Position numbers and translations under genes: made by a program | NCBI GenBank assembly: GCA_900469475.1 | Contig: UBXG01000017.1 | Coordinates: 186,001-250,000 of the forward strand | Length of the DNA: 64,000 bases | From: Hyphomicrobiales bacterium | GTDB taxonomy: Bacteria; Pseudomonadota; Alphaproteobacteria; Rhizobiales; Rhizobiaceae | Direction of reading: 5' to 3' | Shown: positions 40,010 through 48,221 of the stretch, in pieces | Numbering within the stretch: the stretch's first letter is position 1 | Layout of the letters: each line of letters starts with the position of its first letter | The notes under the pieces: model-generated | The model's input: the letters and a program-made list of their open reading frames with translations, nothing else | Told to the model about the DNA's origin: nothing | Databases searched by the model: none

Positions 40010-41260
40010 TCAAATGATCAGGTTTGCCAGGATCTCGTTTTCGGTGATGTCCTCGTAGCCCATGCCGGAACTTTCAAAGTTCGCGATAAGCTGTTTGAAA
40101 TTATCCGGATTCTTCGTCTCGATGCCGATCAGGATGGAGCCGAAATTGCGGGCGCTCTTCTTCAGATATTCGAAGCGGGCGATATCGTCTTCCGGCCCGA
40201 GCATATTGAGGAAATCGCGAAGCGCGCCGGGACGCTGCGCGAGCCGCAGGATGAAGTATTTCTTCAAGCCCGCATAGCGCATGGCGCGTTCCTTGACGTC
40301 AGGCAGGCGCTCGAAGTCGAAATTGCCACCGGAGACCACGGCGACGATGGTCTTGCCGCGGATGCTGTCGCGATCGAGCTTTTCCAGCGCCGTGATCGCC
40401 AGCGCACCTGCCGGTTCCAATACGACGCCTTCGACATTCAGCATATCGGTGATGGTGACGCAGATGGCGTTTTCCTCGATGAGCTTGACCTGCTCAGCCG
40501 CGAAACCCTTCAGCGCAGCGAAGTTCAGCTCGCCGATACGGCCGACGGCAGCGCCATCGACGAAATTATCGACCTTCGCCAGTGTGACCACATGCCCCGC
40601 CTCGATACTGCGCCGCAGGCTCGGCGCGCCGGCGGGTTCGGCGAAGGTGAAGGCGTCACGGGGAAGTTTATCGGCAAAGTAACCGGTGATCCCGGCTGCA
40701 AGGCCTCCACCGCCGACGGGAAGCAGAACGTGATCGGGGATAACGCCATCAGGCAGCTGCTCGGCGATCTCGGCTGCGACCGTCGCCTGCCCTTCGATGA
40801 TATCAGCGTGATCGAAAGGCGGTACCATGACGCCGTCGATCTTTTCGACATGTTCGCGCGCCGCCTGATAGCACTGATCGAAGAAATCGCCGAAGAGCTT
40901 GATGGTGATGAACTCGCCGCCGAAGATGCGGGTCTTGTCGATTTTCTGTTGCGGGGTCGTCACGGGCATATAGACCACACCAGGCACGCCGAAATGGCGG
41001 CAGACGAAGGCAAAGCCCTGAGCGTGATTGCCGGCGGATGCGCAGACGAATGTCTTTCCCGTACCGCCCTCGGCAATCACCTTGCGGAAGAAATTGAAGG
41101 CGCCGCGGATCTTGTAGGACCGGACCGGCGTGAGATCTTCGCGCTTCAGCCAGATATCGGCGCCATAGCGGGCAGAAAGATGCTCGTTCAGCTGCAGCGG
41201 CGTTGCAGGAAAGAGGCCACGCATGGCCTCTATAGCTTCGAGAACAATCTGTTGGTCCAC
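40010..41260 (-). CDS. ilvA: threonine ammonia-lyase
   Basis: PLP enzyme converting threonine to 2-oxobutanoate, 416 aa. The PLP lysine lies in VRSYKIRGAFNFF; CASAGNHAQGFAF and the glycine-rich LPVGGGGLAAGI loop bind PLP phosphate; a single C-terminal ACT-like domain (YFILRLAQRPGALRDFLNML) would give feedback control by isoleucine. The start is a GTG with AAGGACGG ahead of it. Confidence 0.92.
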   Translation of the reverse strand: MDQQIVLEAIEAMRGLFPATPLQLNEHLSARYGADIWLKREDLTPVRSYKIRGAFNFFRKVIAEGGTGKTFVCASAGNHAQGFAFVCRHFGVPGVVYMPVTTPQQKIDKTRIFGGEFITIKLFGDFFDQCYQAAREHVEKIDGVMVPPFDHADIIEGQATVAAEIAEQLPDGVIPDHVLLPVGGGGLAAGITGYFADKLPRDAFTFAEPAGAPSLRRSIEAGHVVTLAKVDNFVDGAAVGRIGELNFAALKGFAAEQVKLIEENAICVTITDMLNVEGVVLEPAGALAITALEKLDRDSIRGKTIVAVVSGGNFDFERLPDVKERAMRYAGLKKYFILRLAQRPGALRDFLNMLGPEDDIARFEYLKKSARNFGSILIGIETKNPDNFKQLIANFESSGMGYEDITENEILANLII

Positions 41261-41615
41261 GGTCTATCCGTCCTTATTCAATCCGCATCCGCTATGGCAC
41301 AGGAAAGATGAGCAAAGAAAGCCTGTTTATCGCGCTTTCAGTTCTGTCATAGCGGTATTCGCCGCACTGACGAGTCATTAACTATTTATGCCCCTGACTG
41401 CGGAAACTCCTAAATCTGCGAGTTGACAGCCAAGCTCCCCCCGCGTCCAATATGACACAGCCATCATGATGATGGTTAGAGGCCCGCCTTAAATCCGATC
41501 CGTCGGCTCCGGCGGGCTTCGCCTTATCCGTGGGCAATAACTTATACTTGCACCCTGGATTGAGAATCGCGTGAAGGATGCTTATCCCAGTTTTATTCAA
41601 GGGGAGAACATCATC
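41261..41615. other. intergenic region
   Basis: A 355-nt gap between divergent genes. It contains an imperfect GCCCGCC/GGCGGGC hairpin (about 41482-41516) and a possible TTGACA element near 41424. No gene is supported. Confidence 0.4.
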
Positions 41616-41957
41616 ATGCGCCTTATACGCCCAGTTATCATTGCGTTCAGTCTCACGGTGCTTGCTTCCTGCGCCTCGCAGGAAAAAAGCTTCGAGAAGA
41701 ACATCCCCATTATGAAGGAAAGCCCGACGGCACGAGCACAGGTCATCGACAAGTGCATGTCACAGCACCTGCCACCGGAAACGCTCGATGAAATCGCATT
41801 CTACGTCAAATCCCAAAGGAGCGAAGCAAAGCGGCTCTTTTGTCAGCGGTTGATGAATGGTGTGGTCGCTGGAAAGATCGGCTATGCCGATTTCAAGGCC
41901 ATGTTCCAGCAAAAGAAAGTAACGCCGGCGCTCGTCAGCGTTCTCAAGGGGCACTGA
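41616..41957 (+). CDS. small lipoprotein of unknown function
   Basis: Protein of 113 aa starting with a lipoprotein signal (IRPVIIAFSLTVLASCAS) whose lipobox LASC puts the lipidated cysteine at about residue 19. AGGGGAG lies ahead of the ATG at 41616. The mature domain has two further cysteines (DKCMSQH and LFCQRL) and is helical. It is the last host gene before the mobile element. Confidence 0.78.
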   Translation: MRLIRPVIIAFSLTVLASCASQEKSFEKNIPIMKESPTARAQVIDKCMSQHLPPETLDEIAFYVKSQRSEAKRLFCQRLMNGVVAGKIGYADFKAMFQQKKVTPALVSVLKGH

Positions 41958-42044
41958 GCCACACACCACGCCGGCACCTATCGATATCTTTCCTGCAAAA
42001 CATTTCCTTGACTGAATCGCTCAAGTGCTTGATGGGAAAGGCAC

Positions 42045-42112
42045 GCGGACGTGGCGAAACTGGTAGACGCAAGGGACTTAAAATCCCTCGGAGTGATCCG
42101 TACGGGTTCGAC
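42045..42112 (+). pseudogene. tRNA-Leu(UAA), 3'-truncated by the mobile element
   Basis: The first 68 nt of a tRNA-Leu are present: acceptor 5' strand GCGGACG, D arm, anticodon loop CTTAAAA with UAA, long variable arm (CGGAGTGATCCG) and half of the T arm (ACGGGTTCGAC). The sequence then changes to GGCATCGAATAAA, with no partner for the T stem or acceptor in the next 100 nt, so the gene cannot give a normal tRNA. The break in the T loop, 130 nt before an integrase gene, marks attL of the inserted element. Confidence 0.88.
42101..42112 (+). other. candidate attachment-site core (attL)
   Basis: TACGGGTTCGAC lies at the junction between tRNA and element. The same 12 nt occur in inverted orientation inside the element's own tRNA-Leu (45722-45733). 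T loops are a known crossover position for tyrosine recombinases. The matching right end is not in the window. Confidence 0.6.
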
Positions 42113-42244
42113 GGCATCGAATAAAATCACATAAAATCATATACTTATAATTCTTGAAGTCATAATTTCTCCGCCTTTTTGGCGTACACATTCCATACAC
42201 AGTCTGATGCACAGTTTTCGAGACGCTAGGATGGGATTGAAAGC

Positions 42245-43468
42245 ATGGCCACGCATGAGATTTTAGGCGGCAAGGTTCTCGTCTATCGCCGCGAGAACAG
42301 TAAGAAATGGCAGTGCTCGACCCGCATTAACGGCAAGAACTGGCGGACAAGCACTGGCGAGGAAAGTCTGGCCCTCGCGAAGGAATTCGCGGAGGACTGG
42401 TTCTTTCGGATGAAGGCGAAGGAAAAGGGTGGCGGCCTGAAGGACGAGAAGACTTTCAAGGAGGCCGCCAAGCGCTACCTTGAAGAATACGACGTGGTGA
42501 CCGGCGGTACGCGCAACCGGACCTATGTGGACGGCAACGAACGTCGGCTGCGTCTGTATCTTACGCCCTTCTTCGGCGAGCTGGGTTTGTCGGAGGTGAC
42601 GGCAGGCAAAGTGCAGGAATACCGGGTCATGCGGTATACCACTGCGCCGGAGGTGGCGCCGGGGAATGATCCCGACGCCAAGCCGGTCAAGAAGCTACCC
42701 GCCAAGAATACCCTGCATCAGGAGATCGTGACCCTTCGGCAGGTCCTCAAGACCGCCATCCGGCACGGCTGGCTGACGCATCTGCCGGATCTGTCCACAC
42801 CCTACAAGTCGGCGGAGAAAATCTCCCATCGGGCATGGTTCTCCCCCGACGAATACAAGCGGCTCTATACCGCGACCCGGAACCGGGCCGAAAAGCATCG
42901 CGACAGGCGCTTCCAGTGGCACGCCGAACAGTTGCACGACTTCGTCCTGTTCATGGCCAATACCGGTCTGCGTCCCGACGAAGCCAAACGGCTTCAGTAT
43001 CGGGATGTCGAGATCGTTGAGGACGAGGAAACCGGCGACACCATCCTGCTGATCCAGGTGCGCGGCAAACGTGGCGTCGGCTATTGCAAGAGCATGCCCA
43101 GCGCCGTTTTCCCATTCGAGCGGCTGGTGAAGCGGAACTCGCCCAAGGCGGATAACCTGATTTTCGCCGACACTCACCCAATGTTATTCAACACGATCTT
43201 GGAAGAGGAAGGGCTCAAATTTGACCGCGAGGGCAGTCGCCGCACGGCCTACAGCCTACGTCACACCTACATCTGCCTCCGGCTCATGGAAGGTGCGGAC
43301 ATCTATCAGGTCGCCAAAAACTGCCGCACCAGCGTCGAGATGATCGAGAAGTATTATGCCTCGCACATCGCGACGAGCATCAGCGCCGCCGCCGTGAACG
43401 TCCGGCGCAAGGTGAAATCGAAGAAGCAGATTGTTGATCATGAGAAGCGGAATATGCATCGGCAATAG
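42245..43468 (+). CDS. int: tyrosine recombinase / site-specific integrase
   Basis: Integrase of 407 aa. The N-terminal part resembles an Arm/core-binding region (NGKNWRTSTGEESLALAKEF); the catalytic domain shows NTGLRPDEAKRL with the first Arg near residue 241, YSLRHTYICLRL with the second Arg, and MIEKYYASH with the nucleophile Tyr. The second catalytic His is replaced by Tyr (YSLRH), common in this branch. Position and orientation directly after the broken tRNA-Leu indicate it catalysed the insertion. The upstream 118 nt are AT-rich, as expected of an attachment region. Confidence 0.93.
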   Translation: MATHEILGGKVLVYRRENSKKWQCSTRINGKNWRTSTGEESLALAKEFAEDWFFRMKAKEKGGGLKDEKTFKEAAKRYLEEYDVVTGGTRNRTYVDGNERRLRLYLTPFFGELGLSEVTAGKVQEYRVMRYTTAPEVAPGNDPDAKPVKKLPAKNTLHQEIVTLRQVLKTAIRHGWLTHLPDLSTPYKSAEKISHRAWFSPDEYKRLYTATRNRAEKHRDRRFQWHAEQLHDFVLFMANTGLRPDEAKRLQYRDVEIVEDEETGDTILLIQVRGKRGVGYCKSMPSAVFPFERLVKRNSPKADNLIFADTHPMLFNTILEEEGLKFDREGSRRTAYSLRHTYICLRLMEGADIYQVAKNCRTSVEMIEKYYASHIATSISAAAVNVRRKVKSKKQIVDHEKRNMHRQ

Positions 43469-43564
43469 CCGGTGGGATGCTATAATTTCAACAGATCTCT
43501 TGTTTTGGATAGCTTCATTTTGCCTAGTCGTTTAAATTGTATTTCGTAATAGCTGGAGGCAAAA

Positions 43565-45613
43565 TTGAATTTTACTATTGAAGAGTTCTGGAAGAAACGT
43601 TTTCAGATTGCACCTGCCGAAACAACAAATCCGCAGCCGGGATGGGTTTCTGCGCAACTTCCGTTAGGCGCATTTGTTGAAGCCCCGCTAGTTCAGAGCG
43701 GTGAATTTGGCACGGCTGATCCAGACACCAGTCCACTCATTCTCGTTTCGGCTCCCGGCGCTGTAGGAAAATCCACGCTAGCTAAGCAAATCGCGGCCCT
43801 GACCGGTGCGATTTATGTTGATCTTGCGACGGCAGAACCTGTCGGAGGTAACTTTCTAAGCGGCGGCTTAGCAAAATCTGGTCTTTTTGGAACCTGGCAA
43901 GCTAACACAACGGCAGTGCTGATTGATGGACTCGATGAGGCACGCATTAGGGTCACGCAAGGCGGTTTTGAATCGTTCCTCGGGGACGTTGTTCAGATGG
44001 CGAAAACTCGGTCAGCTCAAACTCCAGTTCCAACTGTTCTCTTCGGACGGACTGGTGCGATCCAAGATACTTGGTTACTGCTATCAGAAGCTGGCGTGAA
44101 TGCACCGGTGATGGAAATAGGTTTTTATCCACCCGCGCAATCCATCGAGTTCGCGCTTGCGCGGGTAAGGGATAGGAAGCCAGACCGTTCGCATGAAGGC
44201 CCGGAACGAGAAGCTCTTACTCTATTGTTAGAGCGGCTGAAGAAATCCACCAGTCGCGACGGGGATCGATTTGCAGGTTATGCGCCTGTCCTCATGGCAG
44301 TTGCTGATAGGGTTGCTGGTGAAGCAAACCCAAGCGGACTAATCGCTGAAATCAAAGGAGGCGGTCAGCCGGTCACCTTGGAGACCGTCGTTGACGCAAT
44401 CCTCGAGCGGGAACACGCCAAGCTTGGCAGCTTAGAGTTTACCTCTTCTAGCCTCCACGACCAACTGTATACGTCTGGCGAGCAATTGGATCGTATCTGC
44501 GCGCGTGTTTACGGCCAACCCGCTCCTGCACTTCCTAAACTCTCCCCACAAGACGCTAAGACTTATGGTCAAGCGCTGGATACCTGGGTTCCAGAGCATC
44601 CATTCCTCGACGGAACCGCAAAACCGTCATCGGCTGTATTCGAGGCGCGGATAGCAGTTCATGCGTTGCAATCCAAGGAATTTGAAGAGCAGGCTCGGCG
44701 CGTAGAACTACCAAGAGGCACAGCAGCCAACCCCTTCTTAGCCGATTTCTATTTGAATTCAAAATCTGGCCAAACCCAGGAAATACGGCCAGAGCACTTG
44801 GGAATTTTATATTCGTCGATCCGCGCGACCCTTGCTCTAGGCGACACCGCCAGTTTGCAGATAGAACCGTTGGACGAGGATGCTCAGGAGGAAGACGCCC
44901 TTTCGGCGCTTGCCGAAATTTCGGTTGAGCGAGGCAGTACAGGGGAAAGCCATACGTTGGAGCTTAAGACCCAACAAGTTGGAACGATCCACCTTAGTCC
45001 TCACGTAGAAGATGTAAACATCACACTTCAGCTTGCAAAGGTTGAGGTTGGACCAGGCGCTGAAATAACTTTCGTCGCGCCAGTCAACATTCAATGTGGA
45101 CAGCTCTTAATCAACGCCGAACGAGTCATCGTCGAGGCTTTGACGGACGACCCTTCAACCTCCGTCTACCTGGAAAGCAACTCGTCATCCGGGACCACAG
45201 TCAGCACGGTTCCGACCATTAGAGGCAATACCTCTTTGTCAGTAGCTTGGCCAAATTCAGCGGTCTTTCCCTGGACAAGCTTTTCGGCAAACCCGGCTGC
45301 AAATCAAGACCCGCGGATTGAAGAAGGGCTCCGTCGCTTGCGGAAGTTCGTAATTGCATTCCGTTCACATTCAAAAGGTAGCTTGCGACGCTATCGCGAT
45401 AAACTCGATCATGCACGAATGACGAAGGGCGTGGGACAAGCCATCCTGGATGCATTAAAGCAACAAGGAATCATCACCGTAGTCGGAGAGATGTATGACC
45501 TGAATGCTGATGCTCTCGGCGCAAAGGTTGGGGCGACGTATGCGGAATGTATGAGTCGTCAGTTCAGCCCACGCACAGTCGAGTTTGTGGAAACTGTATT
45601 GAAAGCCGATTAG
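43565..45613 (+). CDS. STAND/NACHT-like P-loop NTPase, orphan (defence candidate)
   Basis: Protein of 682 aa from a TTG start, supported by GGAGG six bases upstream. Walker A SAPGAVGKST is at residues 62-71 and a NACHT-style Walker B AVLIDGLDEA at 117-126. After the helical region comes a Thr/Val/Glu-rich, probably beta segment (about 430-590) and a C-terminal winged-helix-like end (ILDALKQQGIITVVGEMYDL). I recognise no family. NTPases of this build commonly act as phage sensors. Base composition is lower in GC than the core, and at least eight in-frame TTA codons are seen. It stands alone between the integrase and the element's tRNA-Leu. Confidence 0.72.
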   Translation: MNFTIEEFWKKRFQIAPAETTNPQPGWVSAQLPLGAFVEAPLVQSGEFGTADPDTSPLILVSAPGAVGKSTLAKQIAALTGAIYVDLATAEPVGGNFLSGGLAKSGLFGTWQANTTAVLIDGLDEARIRVTQGGFESFLGDVVQMAKTRSAQTPVPTVLFGRTGAIQDTWLLLSEAGVNAPVMEIGFYPPAQSIEFALARVRDRKPDRSHEGPEREALTLLLERLKKSTSRDGDRFAGYAPVLMAVADRVAGEANPSGLIAEIKGGGQPVTLETVVDAILEREHAKLGSLEFTSSSLHDQLYTSGEQLDRICARVYGQPAPALPKLSPQDAKTYGQALDTWVPEHPFLDGTAKPSSAVFEARIAVHALQSKEFEEQARRVELPRGTAANPFLADFYLNSKSGQTQEIRPEHLGILYSSIRATLALGDTASLQIEPLDEDAQEEDALSALAEISVERGSTGESHTLELKTQQVGTIHLSPHVEDVNITLQLAKVEVGPGAEITFVAPVNIQCGQLLINAERVIVEALTDDPSTSVYLESNSSSGTTVSTVPTIRGNTSLSVAWPNSAVFPWTSFSANPAANQDPRIEEGLRRLRKFVIAFRSHSKGSLRRYRDKLDHARMTKGVGQAILDALKQQGIITVVGEMYDLNADALGAKVGATYAECMSRQFSPRTVEFVETVLKAD

Positions 45614-45704
45614 GACTTGCTCAATTGCCAACACAAATTTGACAGAAACTCGTTCCGCGCCAATTGCAATATACCGTCAAACCCTATTGTCGGTCATGAT
45701 TAGT

Positions 45705-45994
45705 TGGTGCGGACGACGGGGGTCGAACCCGTAAAGCCAAAGGCCGAGGGATTTTCTTACCAGCTACGGCTTTCGCCGCCGCCATCCGGCGTTTGTGGTC
45801 TGGACTATACCTTCACCCTAGCATTGCCTTAGGTGCTGCCCGTCTAGTCTCTACACCTTCCTCTGGCGAGGCTTGGCTCGGGATTGCCATCTGACAGGTT
45901 TCCCCGACTTTGAGCAGTTCTACAGCCAGCGTTTCCGCCAGTGCACTCAAATTGCGTTTAAGTCCCTTGTGTCTACCAGTTTCACCACGTCCGC
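45705..45994 (-). tRNA. tRNA-Leu (UAA) interrupted by a group I intron
   Basis: The 5' exon (45960-45994, 35 nt) and 3' exon (45705-45755, 51 nt) join into an 86-nt tRNA: acceptor GCGGACG/CGTCCGC, anticodon stem AGGGA/TCCCT, loop CTTAAAA with anticodon UAA, variable arm GCCTTTGGC, T stem ACGGG/CCCGT, discriminator A and an encoded CCA. The joined anticodon arm is identical to that of the broken host gene at 42045, which has no intron. The element thus carries a full replacement for the tRNA it disrupts. Confidence 0.93.
45756..45959 (-). ncRNA. group I self-splicing intron (204 nt) in the anticodon of tRNA-Leu
   Basis: P1 forms between exon/intron ACTTAAA and intron TTTGAGT, giving the obligatory U-G pair at the 5' splice site after U34. 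The P7 guanosine site is seen as GACTA (45845-45849) pairing with TAGTC (45803-45807), within the conserved contexts AGACTAGACGGGC and GGTATAGTCC. P2 and P9 (CGGCGAAAGCCG, 45767-45778) have GAAA loops, and the intron ends in G. The position, between U34 and A35, is that of the cyanobacterial and plastid tRNA-Leu(UAA) intron. No homing endonuclease is encoded. Confidence 0.92.
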
Positions 45995-46121
45995 GTGGTT
46001 CCCTCTGCTAGCAAAGTGGCGGGCCATTCTCAACCGCTAATCGCGCGCTCGGGAGACTTTCCAAAGGAGTTCTAGCAACCTCTAGTGTTGCGCCACCTTG
46101 AAAGATGCACGCGCCCATGTA

Positions 46122-46190
46122 TCAATGCGTAACAGCGCACCTACGCATCGCCCAATGTGTACGCATTGAGCTAGGGAGGCGATGCGTTGC
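46122..46190 (+). other. inverted-repeat cluster, candidate oriT
   Basis: Several overlapping inverted repeats lie just ahead of the relaxase gene: AATGCGTA (46124-46131) with TACGCATT (46160-46167), and CGCATCGCC (46144-46152) with GGCGATGCG (46178-46186). Relaxase genes usually adjoin their nick region, so this is the best oriT candidate. The nick position is unknown. Confidence 0.5.
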
Positions 46191-46286
46191 ACGGTTTTCT
46201 TACCGGCCGCGAAGGGGCGGCACGGAGAAAACCGGCAAGTGCGTCAGGGGACACCCCTGAACCCCGTCCGTGCCAAGGAGAGGCTG

Positions 46287-47360
46287 GTGGCCATCTACCA
46301 CCTGAATGTGAAGAACATCAGCCGGGGCGACGGGCGCTCGATTGTTGCCGCTGCCGCGTACCGCGCGGGAGAGACGCTCCCCAATGATGCCGAGGAACGC
46401 CTTTCGGAGTTCGGCGGGCGGCGTGATGTCGTCGCCAATGAAATCCGCCTCCCCTCTGAGGCGCCGCCCTGGATGGCCGACCGCGCCCAGCTCTGGAATG
46501 CGGTGGAGGCTGCCGAAATCCGTAAAGATGCGCGGCTTGCCAAGGAGATCGAATTCGCGCTGCCGCGCGAGCTGCCGCGCGCGGCCTGGTTGGCAGTCGC
46601 CCGCACCATGGCCGATGCGTACACGACGCAAGGCTTTGTGGTCGATCTCGCCATCCATGATGATGGCACCCGGCATAACCCCCATGTCCACCTGCTTATG
46701 ACCACGCGTGTGGTCACGCCCGAAGGCTTCGGCCCGAAGATCCGCAGCGCGGATGGTCGACTATTCGTAACCGAGGCGCGTGCACTGTGGGCCCGAACCG
46801 CCAACGGCGCATTGAAGGCTGCCGGAGTGTCGGTCACGATCGACAGCCGCAGTCATGCGAAACGCAGGCTGGACCAGACACCCGACCACCATCGCGGACC
46901 GGACCCGGACGAACGGCGCGCACGCAGAGCCCACGCGCGCAAGGAGAGAGACCTGATGAGGCATGAAGAACCCGACAATGACCTGCCCGTGCCGGATCCC
47001 GATGGTGCGCCGATCCATCCCCGTGAACTGGACATAGCCGAAGCGCGGATGCTGGACGACATGCACCGGCTGGCGCCGGTCGATCACGTCGAGCGGGACG
47101 CGGATCTTGACCACGCACGAGCCGCGATTGACGCACAGAACAGTCGCGAGATGGCTGAGGATGAGGCTGTGGCATACCGTCTCGCGCCCGAAGACCTGCT
47201 CGACTGGCTGGATCAGCCAGCCCTGCCGGATGACCCGGGTGATTTGCAGACGCTGGAGCGCTGGGAAGACCATCTGGACTGGCTGGAGCTGGATTCCCAG
47301 CAACCAGTAACCCCCGCAGATGAGGAAATATGGCAGGAGCCTGAGCGCAGCCGCAGGTAG
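46287..47360 (+). CDS. MobA/MobL-type relaxase (HUH endonuclease)
   Basis: Conjugative relaxase of 357 aa that would nick oriT and pilot the strand. I choose the GTG at 46287: AAGGAG lies six bases upstream and the product begins AIYHLNVKNISRGDGRSIV, as the MobA/TraA group does. An AAAAYRAGE motif follows; the metal histidines are in HNPHVHLL (about residues 130-137). Only the relaxase part is present: the helicase domains of Ti-type TraA are missing. The acidic C-terminal tail contains EDLLDWL and EDHLDWL, repeated in the 155-aa protein downstream. Confidence 0.88.
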   Translation: MAIYHLNVKNISRGDGRSIVAAAAYRAGETLPNDAEERLSEFGGRRDVVANEIRLPSEAPPWMADRAQLWNAVEAAEIRKDARLAKEIEFALPRELPRAAWLAVARTMADAYTTQGFVVDLAIHDDGTRHNPHVHLLMTTRVVTPEGFGPKIRSADGRLFVTEARALWARTANGALKAAGVSVTIDSRSHAKRRLDQTPDHHRGPDPDERRARRAHARKERDLMRHEEPDNDLPVPDPDGAPIHPRELDIAEARMLDDMHRLAPVDHVERDADLDHARAAIDAQNSREMAEDEAVAYRLAPEDLLDWLDQPALPDDPGDLQTLERWEDHLDWLELDSQQPVTPADEEIWQEPERSRR

Positions 47361-47398
47361 CACTTGCAAGATGGCAATTCGCGTCCCATCATACGGCT

Positions 47399-47713
47399 AT
47401 GACACAGGTTTACACCGGTTCCATATTGGGAATCCGCGAGATGACGGACAAGCAGCGCGATGCCGCACGCAAGGAACTGGCATGGCTGGAAACCGACCTC
47501 ATTCGTCGGCGCAAGCGCCTTGCATATTGGTCAATGCGCAAGACGCAGGCTGAGACGATACCCGGAATCCGCGAAGAACTGTGTCAGAGCGCGTTCTATT
47601 TTCATGCCCGTGCCCAGGAGTTGGTGAATTCGGGAGAGCGCTTGCGCGCCTATCTCGTCGCCGAGCTTCAGGATCAACCCGAACACCTGCCCGCATATCA
47701 CTACGCCCACTGA
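47399..47713 (+). CDS. hypothetical protein, mobilization region
   Basis: Helical protein of 104 aa (90 aa if started at the Met at 47441), with a heptad-like middle RKELAWLETDLIRRRKRLAY. It lies 38 nt after the relaxase and 22 nt before the next gene on the same strand, so it is probably part of the mobilization operon. No family is recognised; an accessory role at the relaxosome is a guess from position. Confidence 0.55.
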   Translation: MTQVYTGSILGIREMTDKQRDAARKELAWLETDLIRRRKRLAYWSMRKTQAETIPGIREELCQSAFYFHARAQELVNSGERLRAYLVAELQDQPEHLPAYHYAH

Positions 47714-47735
47714 CGGGCTTACGCTGGAGGCGACG

Positions 47736-48203
47736 ATGAATGACGAGGAAGCCTTGTCGTATCTTCTCGACATTGCTCATGATCTGCAAAAAACCATCGA
47801 CGGTCTGGAATATGAAATGGAGCGGATTGTCCATGACATTGCAGGCTCGCGTGACGTAGGCGACTCTATGTCAATTCTGCGGGAACGCCAGAATGCCCAA
47901 GCCGGCTATATGTATGAGCTTGGCAAGGTCGAAGCACGGATTGAGGATATCGAAAACCGTGTCCGGGAACAGGGCGAGCGTGAGACGGAGCGTACCGCTG
48001 ACCAGAAATGGCAGGAAGAGATGCCGGCGGCGCAGGAAGATCTCCTCGACTGGCTTAGGCCCGCGCTCGATGCCCCCGCTTCGCCGCAAGAGCATGACCA
48101 GGACGATCGCCACCATCATTATGAAGGTGAGGAGCGGATGCTCGAGGAAATGCAGCGCGAGGACCGAGAGCCGGAGGATTATCTGGATTGGTGGAAGAGG
48201 TAG
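47736..48203 (+). CDS. acidic coiled-coil protein sharing tail motifs with the relaxase
   Basis: Protein of 155 aa. The first half is a likely coiled coil (LRERQNAQAGYMYELGKVEA, ARIEDIENRVREQGERETER); the second is very acidic and contains EDLLDWLRPAL, EERMLEEMQ and a terminal EPEDYLDWWKR. The relaxase tail has EDLLDWLDQPAL, EARMLDDM and EDHLDWL in a similar arrangement. Shared tails suggest a common partner, perhaps the coupling protein. GCTGGAGG lies ahead of the ATG. Otherwise unknown. Confidence 0.68.
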   Translation: MNDEEALSYLLDIAHDLQKTIDGLEYEMERIVHDIAGSRDVGDSMSILRERQNAQAGYMYELGKVEARIEDIENRVREQGERETERTADQKWQEEMPAAQEDLLDWLRPALDAPASPQEHDQDDRHHHYEGEERMLEEMQREDREPEDYLDWWKR

Positions 48204-48221
48204 CTGAAGCTACCTGTCCAC

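Noticed and set aside
42113-42244. Hidden 3' end of the broken tRNA-Leu
   Set aside because: No CGTCCGC or T-stem partner CCCGT occurs in the following 130 nt, so the tRNA is truly truncated.
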